Positions 1 through 55,770 of a stretch of DNA of 64,000 nucleotides are shown here, piece after piece. The stretch lies in assembly GCA_034008185.1 (NCBI GenBank), contig CM067089.1, positions 21,154,213-21,218,212 of the forward strand. Reading direction: 5' to 3'. How positions within the stretch are numbered: the first letter of the stretch is position 1; every line of letters starts with the position of its first letter. The DNA is from Gorsachius magnificus (Eukaryota > Chordata > Aves > Pelecaniformes > Ardeidae). The position numbers and the translations under genes were made by a program. Under the pieces are notes generated by a model. That model did no database searches, was not told the origin of the DNA, and worked only from the letters and a program-made list of their open reading frames with translations.

Positions 1-3000
1 TGTGTCCCCCTTCCCCCTCCCGCATGATTTCCTTGCCAATGATTTGAATTAATTTAGCACTCATGAATTACAAGTACTAGCGAGAGCAAGTATTTTTGGC
101 CTTAGGCTCTCACTGTAGCCCTCTGCCTTTCTTCCTGTGTCCACACAGTCCCAGTCCAAGAGTGTTAGGACAGAGCTGGACCTGTGGGAACTTCTGCAGC
201 TTCTTCCTCTGCACTATCTTGGTCCGACGCTGTTGTGTGTTCTGGTTTTACGCGGTGCATGATAAGAGTGTGGCTAGCAACGTTGTTGTGGTTGGACATT
301 GGACCACTGGCAGAGTGCCTGAACACATGTTCTGATGCCTAATATTTAATTGCATTTGAAAATCTCTTACTGACTGACTTAAAACACTGCTGAACTCCCT
401 TTTCTATAAGCAAGAATATCTACCTACCACAGCCACGCCTCAGTTCATCGTGATATATAGGACCTGATGCAGGTCAACTGCCTGTTGAGATTGAAAGGAT
501 CTGCTATCTGAATAAAAGTATGAGCTTTGGGTTTTAGATGGCATTGGTTACAATACATGTATATTTAAAAATGGTTGTGTCTGTCGTCTTTTCTGTCTTC
601 CCCGCCCCCCCAGTGTAACCACATCATCTACATGACACCTCTCATACTCTCCAACTGCCCAAAAGCAATGTCTTTATTGTTTTCAAAACATAATCTGTTG
701 GTATTTTGCCTTTGTGTCTTTCTTTGTTGTGGTTATATCACAGCCAGTGCTGTGATTTTCTTACAACCAGGTATAATTGCTTGGAATGTTCCAAAGCAAA
801 TTTTCATTCAGCTTCAGACATACCTATGTTATTGGAACCAGGTTTTATTTGTTTGTATTTTGTCTGATATTATTCTGCCAGATTTGCCTTTTGGCAGGAA
901 AACAATATTCAGGAAAACCAGTTCTCCTCTCCTCTGCCCCAAGAAAAAAAATTCTTTACAGAACACAAGGCAAAGCTAATGGGTAGTGGTTATTTGACAT
1001 AAAACATGTACAGTTAACGGGAAGAAAAAGCCATGGCAGCCTGTCATTTGCAGTCTATTTATGCATGTAACTAAATCTGATTTATTTGGGGCTTGAGCCA
1101 AGGAAGTAAACCGTAAGATTCCCACTGACCTAGGATTTTGGTTTGCATGTGCTCAGTGATTGAGAATGTCATTACTCTTGTCTGAGCTTGCAGGCCAAGC
1201 TCTGGTGTGAATTGCAGTTTGAGTCTGTACAAGGCGTAGTAGGACTGAACCTTTTAATCTCAAATGTGGAGAAGATGCATTGACTCCTGGGGGTTCTTAG
1301 CAGTACGAGAGCTGTGTCTCCCTGCTCCTGGTTGTCATCTGCACCTGGTTAAGAGTGTTGCGGCGTGACTGGGATTGAGCACTCCGCTTTGCTCCCCATC
1401 TTGTGCTGAAGAGGACCATGATGCTGAGAGTGGGTCTTCCAGGCCTGGTGCTGCTCAGAGCAGCTCTGGAGCTTTACAGGGAGATCTGAAGTGATTGGAT
1501 GCAGCCTGAGCCTGCCTACTGAATTTCAGTGTGTGCTCTTCTGGTGGCTGGGTATGTAGCAAGAGCTGTAAGACCTGTGGATTAAGTGGAATACTGTAGG
1601 AGCAATGGGCAATGCTTTGAGGACTGACTGACAGGAGTCAGTAGTGTTTCTGTGGATTTTTTCAGTAGTTTTACAGGAGAAAAGCTACCTATAAAATTAA
1701 TGGGTTTGGTCATGAAACCTTTTGGATTCAAGTACTTTGGGTCCTGTGGTCATGATGTTGGCCTAAGACTAAGAAAACCATTTTCCAGACTCTGTGTCCT
1801 CCCCTCCCCATTCCAGCCCTTGTCTTGTCCATTAATGTTACAAGCACTCTGAAGCGAGGGCTGTCTCAGAATTGCGGTCTTTGCCAGTGTTTCTAATTGC
1901 CTTTGGAGCAGATAATATAAACTAGTCCTTCCTTGCCTGGATGAATCACCCAGTCAAGGTCCCTTCCATGCTTGCGAGAAGCGTTGTTTGGGAGAGGAGG
2001 ATTCTTGTCACTTTGAATGCTCTGCTGGCTCAGAAGGGAGCAGAGGGGTAGACAAACCCATGTCTGAAACCACAACAAACTAGATGCCCCAGGGTTTGCT
2101 TTTTATTGCAGAGCAGTTATTAGCCATGTGAAAGAATCCTGTTGTCTACAGTGTGGTTGTGGCCACAAAGAGCTCTCCAAAGAACAACAACAAAGTGCCA
2201 CGTTTCTGAGCAATGGGCCGTATACAGGGCCACCATTAGTTCAAGGGGATGGAGACTTACAGGGACCTGCAAGCTCAGTGGGTGTTGTGCTCCCCAATGC
2301 CATACTTGAACTGATGCCAGCATTAGTTATAATAGATATGTTTCTTGCTCCAGGATCTCTGGGATTGCTGCCTTCAGCTGATCTGTAACAGGCGAATGTG
2401 CGTGGGGGGAGTAGGACAAGAAGCAGCTCTGTACCTTCAGGAGGTTTTACTTTCACACTTTCAGCAGGGAGGAAAGGCTTTGGGTCCTGCTGCCTTCTTT
2501 CTGTGTACAAGTGGTAATAAAAATATTTACTGTTTGGGTAGTGCTGGGGTATTAACTTTCACTGCTAAGCTGCAGGTCTGATGTTTGCTGCACCAGGCTG
2601 ATCTGTACAGGCTCCTGACAGTGAATTCGGCTGTAACCGTGGATCACACGGGTCTGAGGACAGACCCCTTCCAACTGGCCCGCCTGGTTTTTGCCTGCTG
2701 AAGTAACTGGGCTGAAAGTGGCACCCCGTATGCCAGGGTTGTGCTGCTTCATTTCTCTGGGCTCCAGCTTCTGCTGCCTCTGGGAGCCTGTTAGGGAAGA
2801 TGAGGAGGTTTCCAGCCTGTCCTGTGCTTTGTTGTCTTCTCAAGCAGCAGTGAAATCCCAGAGATTGAGGCAGACATGAGGCTAACATGCTCACCATTTT
2901 TTATACTGATAGAGAGTTTCGCTAAGCTAGAAGGAGTCACTGCAAAGTAAGCAGGAGCAGAATCAAGCCTTGCAATTGTATCACTTCCTTCCACCCCCAG

Positions 3001-5561
3001 AAATACTCACCGACCTCCTCTTTTCCCCTCCCATCGAGCAGTAGCAATGTGAAATTCAGGAAAACAGCAGAAGCAGGAGCTGCAGCAGCTGCTGCTCCTC
3101 CGAGCCGAGTCCCGATGAGGCCGGGAGCACATTCCTTCCTATGTTGTGGTTTGCTGACTCCTCTCTTTGTCTTGTGTGTAATGGGAACACAGCTTGTGGC
3201 GCTGGGACCGTGCTCGCAACAAATGGCTCCTGTGAGTTTTCTCACTTTGCTTGGGCCTAATTCTGGTCCCAGTTGCGTAGGTACGAACCTGGGGAAATTC
3301 TGCTGTTTCTCTGGACCTGCTCCAGGTTCACCCCAGCGGAACCGGCAGCAGAAGCAGGCCCTGAAATATTTTCTGCGGCGCTCTGGCTACCCGCAGCAGC
3401 TGTTACTGCTCTGTGTTTTCCTTTGCCATGAGAATTATGTAAACCCTAAAACCTCGCCACCCCGCTTGACTCTGACAAGCACACGAACGGCTTGTAAGCT
3501 GTGGGTCACCAGCCACAGAGGACTTTGGCTTGTGGGGCTTGGTACTTTGCAGAGAACATCAGGCTCACTGGGCTGCTTCAGCGGGGAAAGTGCAGGGAGG
3601 AACCCCAGGGCTCGGCTGGATCACAGTGGCCACTTTGATTGACATGAGGAAATGAACCAGGTAGCTGATGACTTGCAAAGTAGGAGATCTCCAAGGCATG
3701 TGCCAACAAGATAGGTCTGGCTGTAACACTGTTGGTCTCTGAAGACAGCCAGCACTGGCTTGGTGGGTCCACTGGTACAAACCTCCACAGCAGGAGATGT
3801 AGGGTTCCCTGGCTCCATCGCTTCCCCCAGTTACTGGTGAGGGTGGGGACGAGTGTGTGTCTTGTACCCAGTAATTTTTCTGGGTGGTGTTGCTTTTTTG
3901 TTTTGTGCTTCATGTATCCTTTCCACATTATTTAGATGTCTTCACTGTTCCTCTGGAATCTTACGGGAGTGTGTCGTTTGATGGCCAAACAGGCAGGGAA
4001 TCTATTTGTGGTTATTTTCTGATGGCAATTTGAGACAACGTGGCAGCTTTGTCTGAGGCTCCGGTTAGCACAGGTACGCTGATTCAGGAGTTGTTCGTTC
4101 AGTGTTATTGTAAAGTTCTAACAAAGGGAAACAACAGAAGCACCGAAATTGCTGTAAAAATCATGGTGTGTGCGTGTCCAAGAATAACCTGTGGTGTAGA
4201 GCATCACTGAAAGGCCTTGTGCTTTCTCTAGGCTGGGTAAGTGAGGAGTTAAAAATGAATATGACTTTTAAGCCTCGGCCACAGTTCAGAAAGCAGCTCA
4301 GACTATGGAGCCTCCAACTTGCCATGGGAAACCAGGGTAAAAACCTCCTAGTCTGATCTAGCCATGGAGGGCAGCAAGTTCATTTATGCTGCCAGCAAAA
4401 GTGATTCTGCAGTGTGAAAGATGAGATCCCCAAAGAAGCGAAATGCCTCAGTATTTTTTAAGAGTGTTGGGCAGCTGCTGCTTGCCAGTGTTGGAAGTAG
4501 TATTTCACAGCATTGGCAACCTGATATATCGTTTAGTAAACACTTTATTGTTGTAAATTTTTGTTTAATCTGCCATTAAAACTGACATTGCTGGTTTTGT
4601 GGGTTCAGGCCTCTGGGGCAACAGCTGAAACTATATCAGGACAAATGCCAGAAGCCTCCAAAATATGCATATATATGTGTATATAGGGAGGGAAGTAATT
4701 CTGACAGTCCTAAGAAGGTACTGGAAATGATGATTTGTTGCTGTTATAAAGAAAAAATCGTTGCTACTTTCTTTTTTGGATTGCATCAATGCCTCTGCAG
4801 CTGGCGGTAGAAATCTGATACCTCATCCAAAATAGGTCAGTCTTTTCCAAGTAAGAAACTGTGGCTATTCTGTGTAGGGAAGTGACTCCACTGGAAAGTG
4901 CAGGAATTGGACTTAAGCAAGATGGCAAGCTCAGAATGAAACTGAAGCATCAGCTCCCGGGGGGGGGGAAGAACTAAATAATAAAAAAGGGAGCTGTAAA
5001 TGCATCTTGCATAGATGGAAGGAAAATCTGTTTGAGTTTATCATGCTTAGAGATTCAGTCTGGGACTTTCAGAATTATAGGTGTTGGACTGCCTCAGATC
5101 CCTTCTGGAAAAGCTGTGCTTGAATTGCATACCTCACATCGGCATGGATTATTCTTTAATGATGTGAAAAGGGCTCATTTGCTTATAGTGCCAGCACCTT
5201 TCATTGGTGCTGTTCACGAATAATCATGTCTCATCTGTTGCCTAGCACACCTAAATCAGAGGCTGCAGAGGATCCAGATCCTTGGTCCAAGCAGTCCCTG
5301 GTGCTTCCTTGCCCTCCCTCAGTGCCTGGCAATTTCTTCATTCTTGGATAACCAGCTTGTTCTGTGGATGTATCACCGGTTCTCCAGAAGAGCAGCATGA
5401 AAGCACAGGGTTACACAAGCAGGCTTATCCTAGCTTATGTACTTCAGGGGTCTCATTTTGGTCCTTGACCCTTTATCTCTGCTCTTCTCCATTCCATCAG
5501 TACTGTTGCAGGGCAGGCGGTACAGTGTTAGGTGAGCTTTGGTACGCTGATCTGTACCTCA

Positions 5562-5640
5562 TGTACAGGGGCAGAAGTGACTGGCATAGGGTCACTTGGA
5601 AAGCCCATAGCAGAACCGAGGATTGTAACATTGGATCACT
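5562..5640 (-). repeat. MIR-like SINE, reverse
   Basis: GGCAGAAGTGACTGGCATAG, then GGTCACTTGGAAAGCCCATA and GCAGAACCGAGGATTGTAAC match the order of MIR reverse segments. Confidence 0.5.
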
Positions 5641-6127
5641 TTCTCCCCCTTGTTTTTATCTATTTACATAGAAAAATGTCTAACAGCAGTTAGAGGAAAC
5701 CTACTGCTTTACAATAGTTAAATTTCAGAAATGTCTCTGGTTTTTTGTGTCTAAGCCCCTGTGACCCTTCTGTGTATGTTTTATTTATCTTTCTGCCCAA
5801 GACGCCCACTACATGAGTTTGCCTGGCAAGGAAAGTGAATGAGCTGTTCTCTCATAAACACCACAGTCCTAGGGAAGGCTTTTAAAATCATTGACTTCCC
5901 ATGCTTTGTAGCCTTTTTAAAGGCTTGAAAGTGTATGGCATAGATCCACGTGGTAGAAATCACCTATCATTTACTGCTGAGTTGCTGCGTGCAAGGCTCT
6001 GAGATATGAGTCCCACCAGCTTGGAGGGGTCCCTGGGAATGTAAGGCTAAGCAGAAGAAAGGCCGGGAGTGCCAGTAATGCAGTTTTATATATTGGGCAC
6101 AGCAGCACAAATGTGTGACTTTGTGCA

Positions 6128-6225
6128 TGTAACTAAGTTGCCCAAGTTTTCACATGAAATCTGTAATGGAGCCAGGGATTGACTGTCCAGAATGCTAGTC
6201 CAGCGGATTAGCTATGAGCAGCGCC
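6128..6225 (-). repeat. MIR/L3-like SINE, reverse
   Basis: GTAACTAAGTTGCCCAAGTT, GTAATGGAGCCAGGGATTGA and ATGCTAGTCCAGCGGATTAG follow the reverse-complement pattern 'cttgcccaaggtcacac ... gcagagccgggattcgaac ... agtccagtgct'. It is diverged but well ordered. Confidence 0.6.
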
Positions 6226-6750
6226 TTTCCCTTCAGAATTACTTCAAAAGCTTTCCCTCTTGAAACAAACAGTAATTCATGGAAACATTCTCCCACGTGT
6301 TCTGGGAGAGGAGGAGATCAGTCGAGACTTTCTGTGTGGCTGCAAGGGCAGAGCTGTGTTCTAGGAAAGTAAATAGTCTGCTAGCAGATGACTTGGTGAA
6401 GTCAAATAAAATGAATTAAACTAGAAGAAAGCATTTGTATTTCATGTTATAAAAGGAACAAAAGCAGATGGAAGAGTTACTGAACTTGTTTCGAAATTTT
6501 ATAGTAAACAGTTTCAGACCTATTTCTACTCCTTTTTGAGTCATGGATTTTGTCATGATGGCTCCTGTTACGGCTTCCAACACAACTGCTGTAGAAGCCT
6601 CAGCAGAGTGAGCTGCCTCGCCTCTGTAGACCTCTAGAGGAAACTGGGTCCCTAACCAACTTTGGAGTAGCTCAGGCTTAAAATTCAGAGTGGAACAAGG
6701 AATTTTGCTGTGAAATAAGATGAATGTGATCGATTATGTTTTGTATGCAG

Positions 6751-50837
<44,087 letters not shown>

Positions 50838-52941
50838 AGTGCAGCAAAACCCTGATCGACAAAACATGTCTCTTTGCTGAACACGGCATATTTATTGAGT
50901 ATTGGTTTACAGTTAAAGATATCAGAATTTGTTGCTGGTCAGCAAAAAAAGAAGAAAGAAAAAAAAAAAAGAAAAATTGCCAAGTGTCAATTTTAGTGTA
51001 TAAATATATTTATACCACACGTGCTGAGTAAACATTCAGTGGATAGATTTGGAGCTATGGGGTATAGAAACAAACCAAAATGATCATCTAGATACAGTAG
51101 CAGCTTTTGTATGTATACATTTGAAGATCTATTTACTATGACATTTGTCTGACTTGGTAGGTCAGATCATTCATTAGTAACTTTAGCCGGTGCACGTACA
51201 TCAGTTGTTTTGATAGCTGCCACCTGCAAGTTGGTTAAACATAGTTCATTGATGAATTTGCTTTCTTTTCCCCAACAGTACTGCATCCAGATGTTAATAT
51301 GGAACAATTAATTGCAAAGATAACTTTCTGCCTTTGGTTCTGCAGGTGGAATTTCCATCAAAGTTTATAAGAGGGCTATAACAATAATGAGGTAAGATAA
51401 GACTACGTGCCTATAATCTACCAACAGTAACCTAGCATAGAAGAGTGGTATCTTTTTCTCCTGAGAATATCAGTTCTGAGCCTGCCATCTCTGCATACAT
51501 TTAGACTTGGTTGCATGGGTTAGCCACTGGGGGCCAGATATTGGTTGTAGAAATCCAAGCCTTGAACAAAACCTGGGTTCAGATTTGTCCAAAGTTCAGA
51601 GGAATTTTGAGAAAAACATTTTGGGCTACATGTTTGGCTTTCATTTGCAGAAAATGCAGTCCAAAATGGAGCAACTATACATGCAATTTGAGCATGAATG
51701 CTGTAATATGCAAACAGCATGTGTTATTTATATCAGCAGCATTGAGGGACTGATTCCATTGCTATTTAGTTAGATAAATTTCCTTTTGATCTTACTGCCA
51801 AGCAGAACTAGATCTTCTTGTGATTGAAACATGAATTCCTCTATGAGTAGCTCTTTCTTTAGACAGCCCAGGTCCCAGTAATATGTAACCATGCAGTCTA
51901 CCTGTGGTTGAGAAGCATGGCGTGATGTGCCAGTATGAGCTTTTATCCCTGTTTTGTATAATGTTTGGCTAGAGGATTTCCCAAACATTGTGACTCCTTG
52001 CCCATGACCTCAGTTCTGCATGTCATCAGAAAGTGATATGAGTACCCACACAGAGGTGGGAATTTATGACGCGGGACTGTGGGACAACCCACGAATGGTG
52101 TTCACTAAGGAATACCTGAGTGGGTTGTGCCCAGATCATTCCCTAGTGAATCAAAATAACACTTGAGCTTGCTTTTTCTCCACCACTACCTATCATATTG
52201 TATTGGAGAGGATGGCTGCAAATCCCCATGCTGGTTTGCTTTGGCACTGGCTGTGTTATTAGGGTAGTTGTAGAAATAATGTTTATGTTGCATTATGACA
52301 CAGCATATACCTATCTCTCCATCTGTGTAGGTGTGGGTGTGTAGCACATCACAGTGGTTATTGGCACATAAGTCCAAGATAAAACACTGTATCGTGCAGT
52401 TACTCCAGATTTAAGGCCTCTTCATGCAGTTGTTACAGGCATATAAAGTTGCACTGGTATAGGCAGAAATCAGGCTTGCTATTTCCAGTGGAAGTCCCAC
52501 TTGCAGAACACCATACCAAGATGTCATCAGTCTATGCTGATCACTGTGACGTGCCGTGTGTATGCAGCTGAGGCTGTCAAAGATAAACTCAGAAGAACCA
52601 CAGAGCCTCTTTCTCCTCTTGCACTGCTCTGCTCTCTTGAGTTATGCTCTTACCTCATGTATATTGGTGCAGGTAGTGGAATCACACTCGTGGGTGCCAG
52701 CTGGCCTTGGAGCTGTGCCTAATTTAGCCCTGAGCCGGCAAAGCACTTCTGCATGCATTAAAATGTCCTGCAGGTCAAGAGGAACATCCTTATGCCCAAG
52801 TACTTTGCTGACCTGTGCCTTCATTGTGATCAGAAAGGAGAATTGGGATGCACTCAACCCTATCCTCATTCTTTTTAGTCACTTGAATAGGGTCTGCATA
52901 ATTTGGTCCATAAGAATGGATTTCTGTTCGGAGGAGAGAGA

Positions 52942-52978
52942 AGTGTGTGTGTATGTGTGTGCGTGTGTTTGTGTGTGG
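52942..52978. repeat. Imperfect (TG)n microsatellite
   Basis: TG/GT dinucleotides are interrupted by single TA, CG and TT steps over about 37 bases. Confidence 0.85.
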
Positions 52979-55123
52979 GAACTGTGTAGGTTTTTGTCTG
53001 GTTTCTCTTCCTTTACAAAAATTGCTTGGAGAGTAGCATTTCTATGAACGGAAAGGCCTTTTGCAGCCAGTGCAATGTGCAGTCATCACTTATTTATCTC
53101 TGTTTCTTTCAGTTGTAAGGTGAAACTAAAACATGTCCAATTTTCCACTGCAGTTGTGGTGAAGCTCCACTTTTGGCACCAGTGAAAGGAACTGGATGAC
53201 TGCAGTGAGGGGGTAGGGACCTGGATGTAGGGGAAGGTGCTTGACAAGCAGAGATCATTGACTGACATTATTTTGGTCATACGGAAGCCCACGTGAAATA
53301 AGCTTGCTGGGTCTAAGACCAATTGAACCTAACAGCCTCTCATGTTGTATGCTGTTTAAGAATAAATAGCCAACAAATGCTAACCAGGAATTGAAATGGC
53401 AGAGGGTAATAAAACTGATTCCCCTGCCAGGACAAAACATGGCATTTGAGGTTTAGCTGCTTGTGGGAGCAGGGCAGACCACTGCTCTGTAGAAGCCAGG
53501 TCTCTTATCAGTAGGCTGTGATGAGATTGAAACAATGGTGGAGCTCACAAATTATGTAATAATAAAAGGGAAAACTTGCTTACAGAATTAGTATCTGCTC
53601 ATAAAGTTGAGTTGATGGGTCAGGTGTAAACTTCAGCTAATGAAAAAGCCTGGGAGCCAGATTTGGTATTGTCTTGCACCTGTACAGATCTTGAGGGAGA
53701 TCAATAGAGTTGTTGCTGACTTGCATTGATGTTAATGTTGGTAGAATTTTACTCAACTTCCAGTGAGAATGGAGGTGTTGGCTTAGGGAGGGCTTCTCGC
53801 AGTCGCACATCCAGCATGCCTGTTGCTGCACTTGAGGGGAATATTCCTCTTCCCTGGAATAGTGGGTGTTGCAGAGGTAACGGATACTAACAATTTCTGC
53901 ATAACTTGCAAGTGCAGTGAGGATAAGGGCGGTTTCGGCTTCCAGGTGATTGGATCCATGTATGCTAAAGCAGGAAGCACCATGAATTTGAAAACTAGGT
54001 TCAGCATAAATGGAGTTCCCAGTGTTTTCACTATATAAAATTAACCACTTGGTGTGTGAGTCAAGTTTGGGCTGCAGCTTCTGTGATGGGAGCACTGCAG
54101 GTTTAGTTTGTCGGTGAAGTAGGAAGAAGAGAAAGTGAACCTGAACTGAATTGCCTTTGCAAAGGTGGGGCAGCGAGTATGCTGCACTGGCTACAGGAAG
54201 GCCTTTTGTTGTGCAGAAACGTACCCATGTACGGTGATCTCAGGCACTATAACAATGCAGTAGGAGAAACTGGTTGCTATTTTACCGTCTGTTGAGCTTG
54301 ATCCTTACCTGGTGTAAATCAACGTAGGCCAAGTGAAATCAAGGCAGTAATACTGGTGTCTATCAGCTGAGAGCTGGCTCAAAGTAAATGAAGGGACAAA
54401 ATCCCTCTAACTGGCTTGACATCTCAACATTTGCTTCGGTATGCTTGTGTGTCAGTTGTGATCACAGCAGTTGCACTGCATCATGTGGGATGATTCCCCT
54501 CTATTTTCCAGCATATGGCATCATTTGAAACTCGCAAAAAGTGAGTTTCTAACGCTTCCCCAAATCCAAGAGAAAAATGTGGATTCAGGGGACCTTTGGC
54601 TCATGCTTAGCACAGATGTGAAATGACACAAGGTACAAAGCAGCAGGGAGGGAAACCCCACGTGTTTAAGGCTGATACAGAACCGCATTGATCAAAGCAT
54701 ATTTATGGCCATCTTTCAGCCTCATTGCATGTATTGCCATCTGTGGGAGTAGCCTGCAGAGCAGACGGTCCTAAACGTAAAAAGGAAAAAAAAAAAGGGA
54801 AAAGAATCTGCTCCTCATCTGAATGAGCGAGCATAACAATGAACGCCATTATTTCATGAACTGTACCAGTTCAAATGCATGTGCACCTGGTGCTCCTAAT
54901 GCTTTTTACTCCTGTTGGTCTTTAGACAACGTGATCAGTAATATGCGTTCGCTCTTTAATCATTTGCTGTTTTTATTGTTGTTGTTTTGTTTTGTTTTTT
55001 AAAAAAACACATTTGACTGAGAAAACAGCCCTACTTCTGTAAATATAGAGTTTAATTTGGAGGAGACAGCACACTTCTGGATGTTACTGCTGGACAGTTA
55101 TTTATTAAAAGGGGCTTAAGGTG

Positions 55124-55129
55124 AATAAA
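55124..55129 (+). terminator. Candidate polyadenylation signal AATAAA
   Basis: A canonical hexamer about 4.3 kb after the stop codon. It is a candidate only. Confidence 0.3.
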
Positions 55130-55743
55130 TACAGGTGGCTCAGGATACATGCATGCAAGTGTGATAATGCAGTATAGCATTTTCAGTTCTCTGTAGTTTT
55201 GGGGGAAGGGGAATTTTTGGGTCATCCTAGTTTGTTTAGAAGTTTATTACTGATCTGATATTTTTGAATAATGCAATAGAGATTCCTAACATATAACAGT
55301 GCTTGAACAGATGTGTAGATTATGATACACTTTTCATTTTGGGGGGAGGGGGTAGTGAAGGAGAAATGTTCTAGTTTTTAAGGGGAAAAAATGTACTGTA
55401 CTCAACTCTTTTTAGAAAAAGGTGTGTGTTTTCAGAAACAGTGGGGATGTGGGCTGATAGACAGCCCAGGCATGGAGATGAGGGACAGAGGAAGCAGTTG
55501 GATTTTTGAGGGACAAAGAAGTTTTACATGGGGGTGTGGGTTTGTTACTGGTACATGTGGTACAAATTTCTGTAACTGACATGCTGCTTCCATGTTATAA
55601 TCATATAACCTTTATGCATTTTATGCGCCTGCTCCATTTTTCTGAGAAAACCTTGCAAATGTAATTCCTGCATGCAAATGTGGGAGATGTAGCCAAAGTC
55701 TTATAATCCAACATAATGTAGTCTTAATGGATTCAAAATCAAC

Positions 55744-55749
55744 AATAAA
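55744..55749 (+). terminator. Candidate polyadenylation signal AATAAA
   Basis: A canonical hexamer about 4.9 kb after the stop codon, followed by GTGCTTACTGGTTAAACAC. Base composition becomes more mixed soon after, so this is my preferred gene end. Confidence 0.35.
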
Positions 55750-55770
55750 AGTGCTTACTGGTTAAACACT

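Larger units (their letters stand above)
1..6750. other. Non-coding region upstream of the first visible exon (probably intron 1)
   Basis: No exon could be supported here. I looked for the missing first ANTXR exon, which should end in an Asp-Leu-Tyr-Phe-(Ile/Val)-Leu-Asp-Lys segment with a donor after two bases of the Lys codon, and did not find it. The stretch is therefore probably intron 1 of the receptor gene. It contains two MIR-like fragments (near 5562 and 6128) and a locally CpG-richer pocket around 3050-3620 that has an open frame but no matching splice phase. Confidence 0.6.
50838..55770 (+). other. Probable long 3' UTR of ANTXRL
   Basis: No coding exon follows the stop for 8 kb. 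The region is AT-rich and free of recognised repeats, as in long UTRs. AATAAA hexamers occur at 53361, 55124 and 55744, but none appears in the first 2.5 kb after the stop; a TATAAA variant near 51000 is possible. The true end cannot be decided from sequence alone. Confidence 0.4.

Noticed and set aside
3049..3642. 197-codon open frame with hydrophobic N-terminus as first receptor exon
   Set aside because: It lacks the expected CYGGFDLYFILDK-type end, and splicing at its GTGAGT donor gives the wrong phase for the exon at 6751.
5541..5580. Asp-Leu-Tyr-Leu-Met-Tyr segment as a diverged end of exon 1
   Set aside because: The Leu-Asp-Lys end and a correctly phased donor are missing, and the stretch overlaps a MIR-like repeat.
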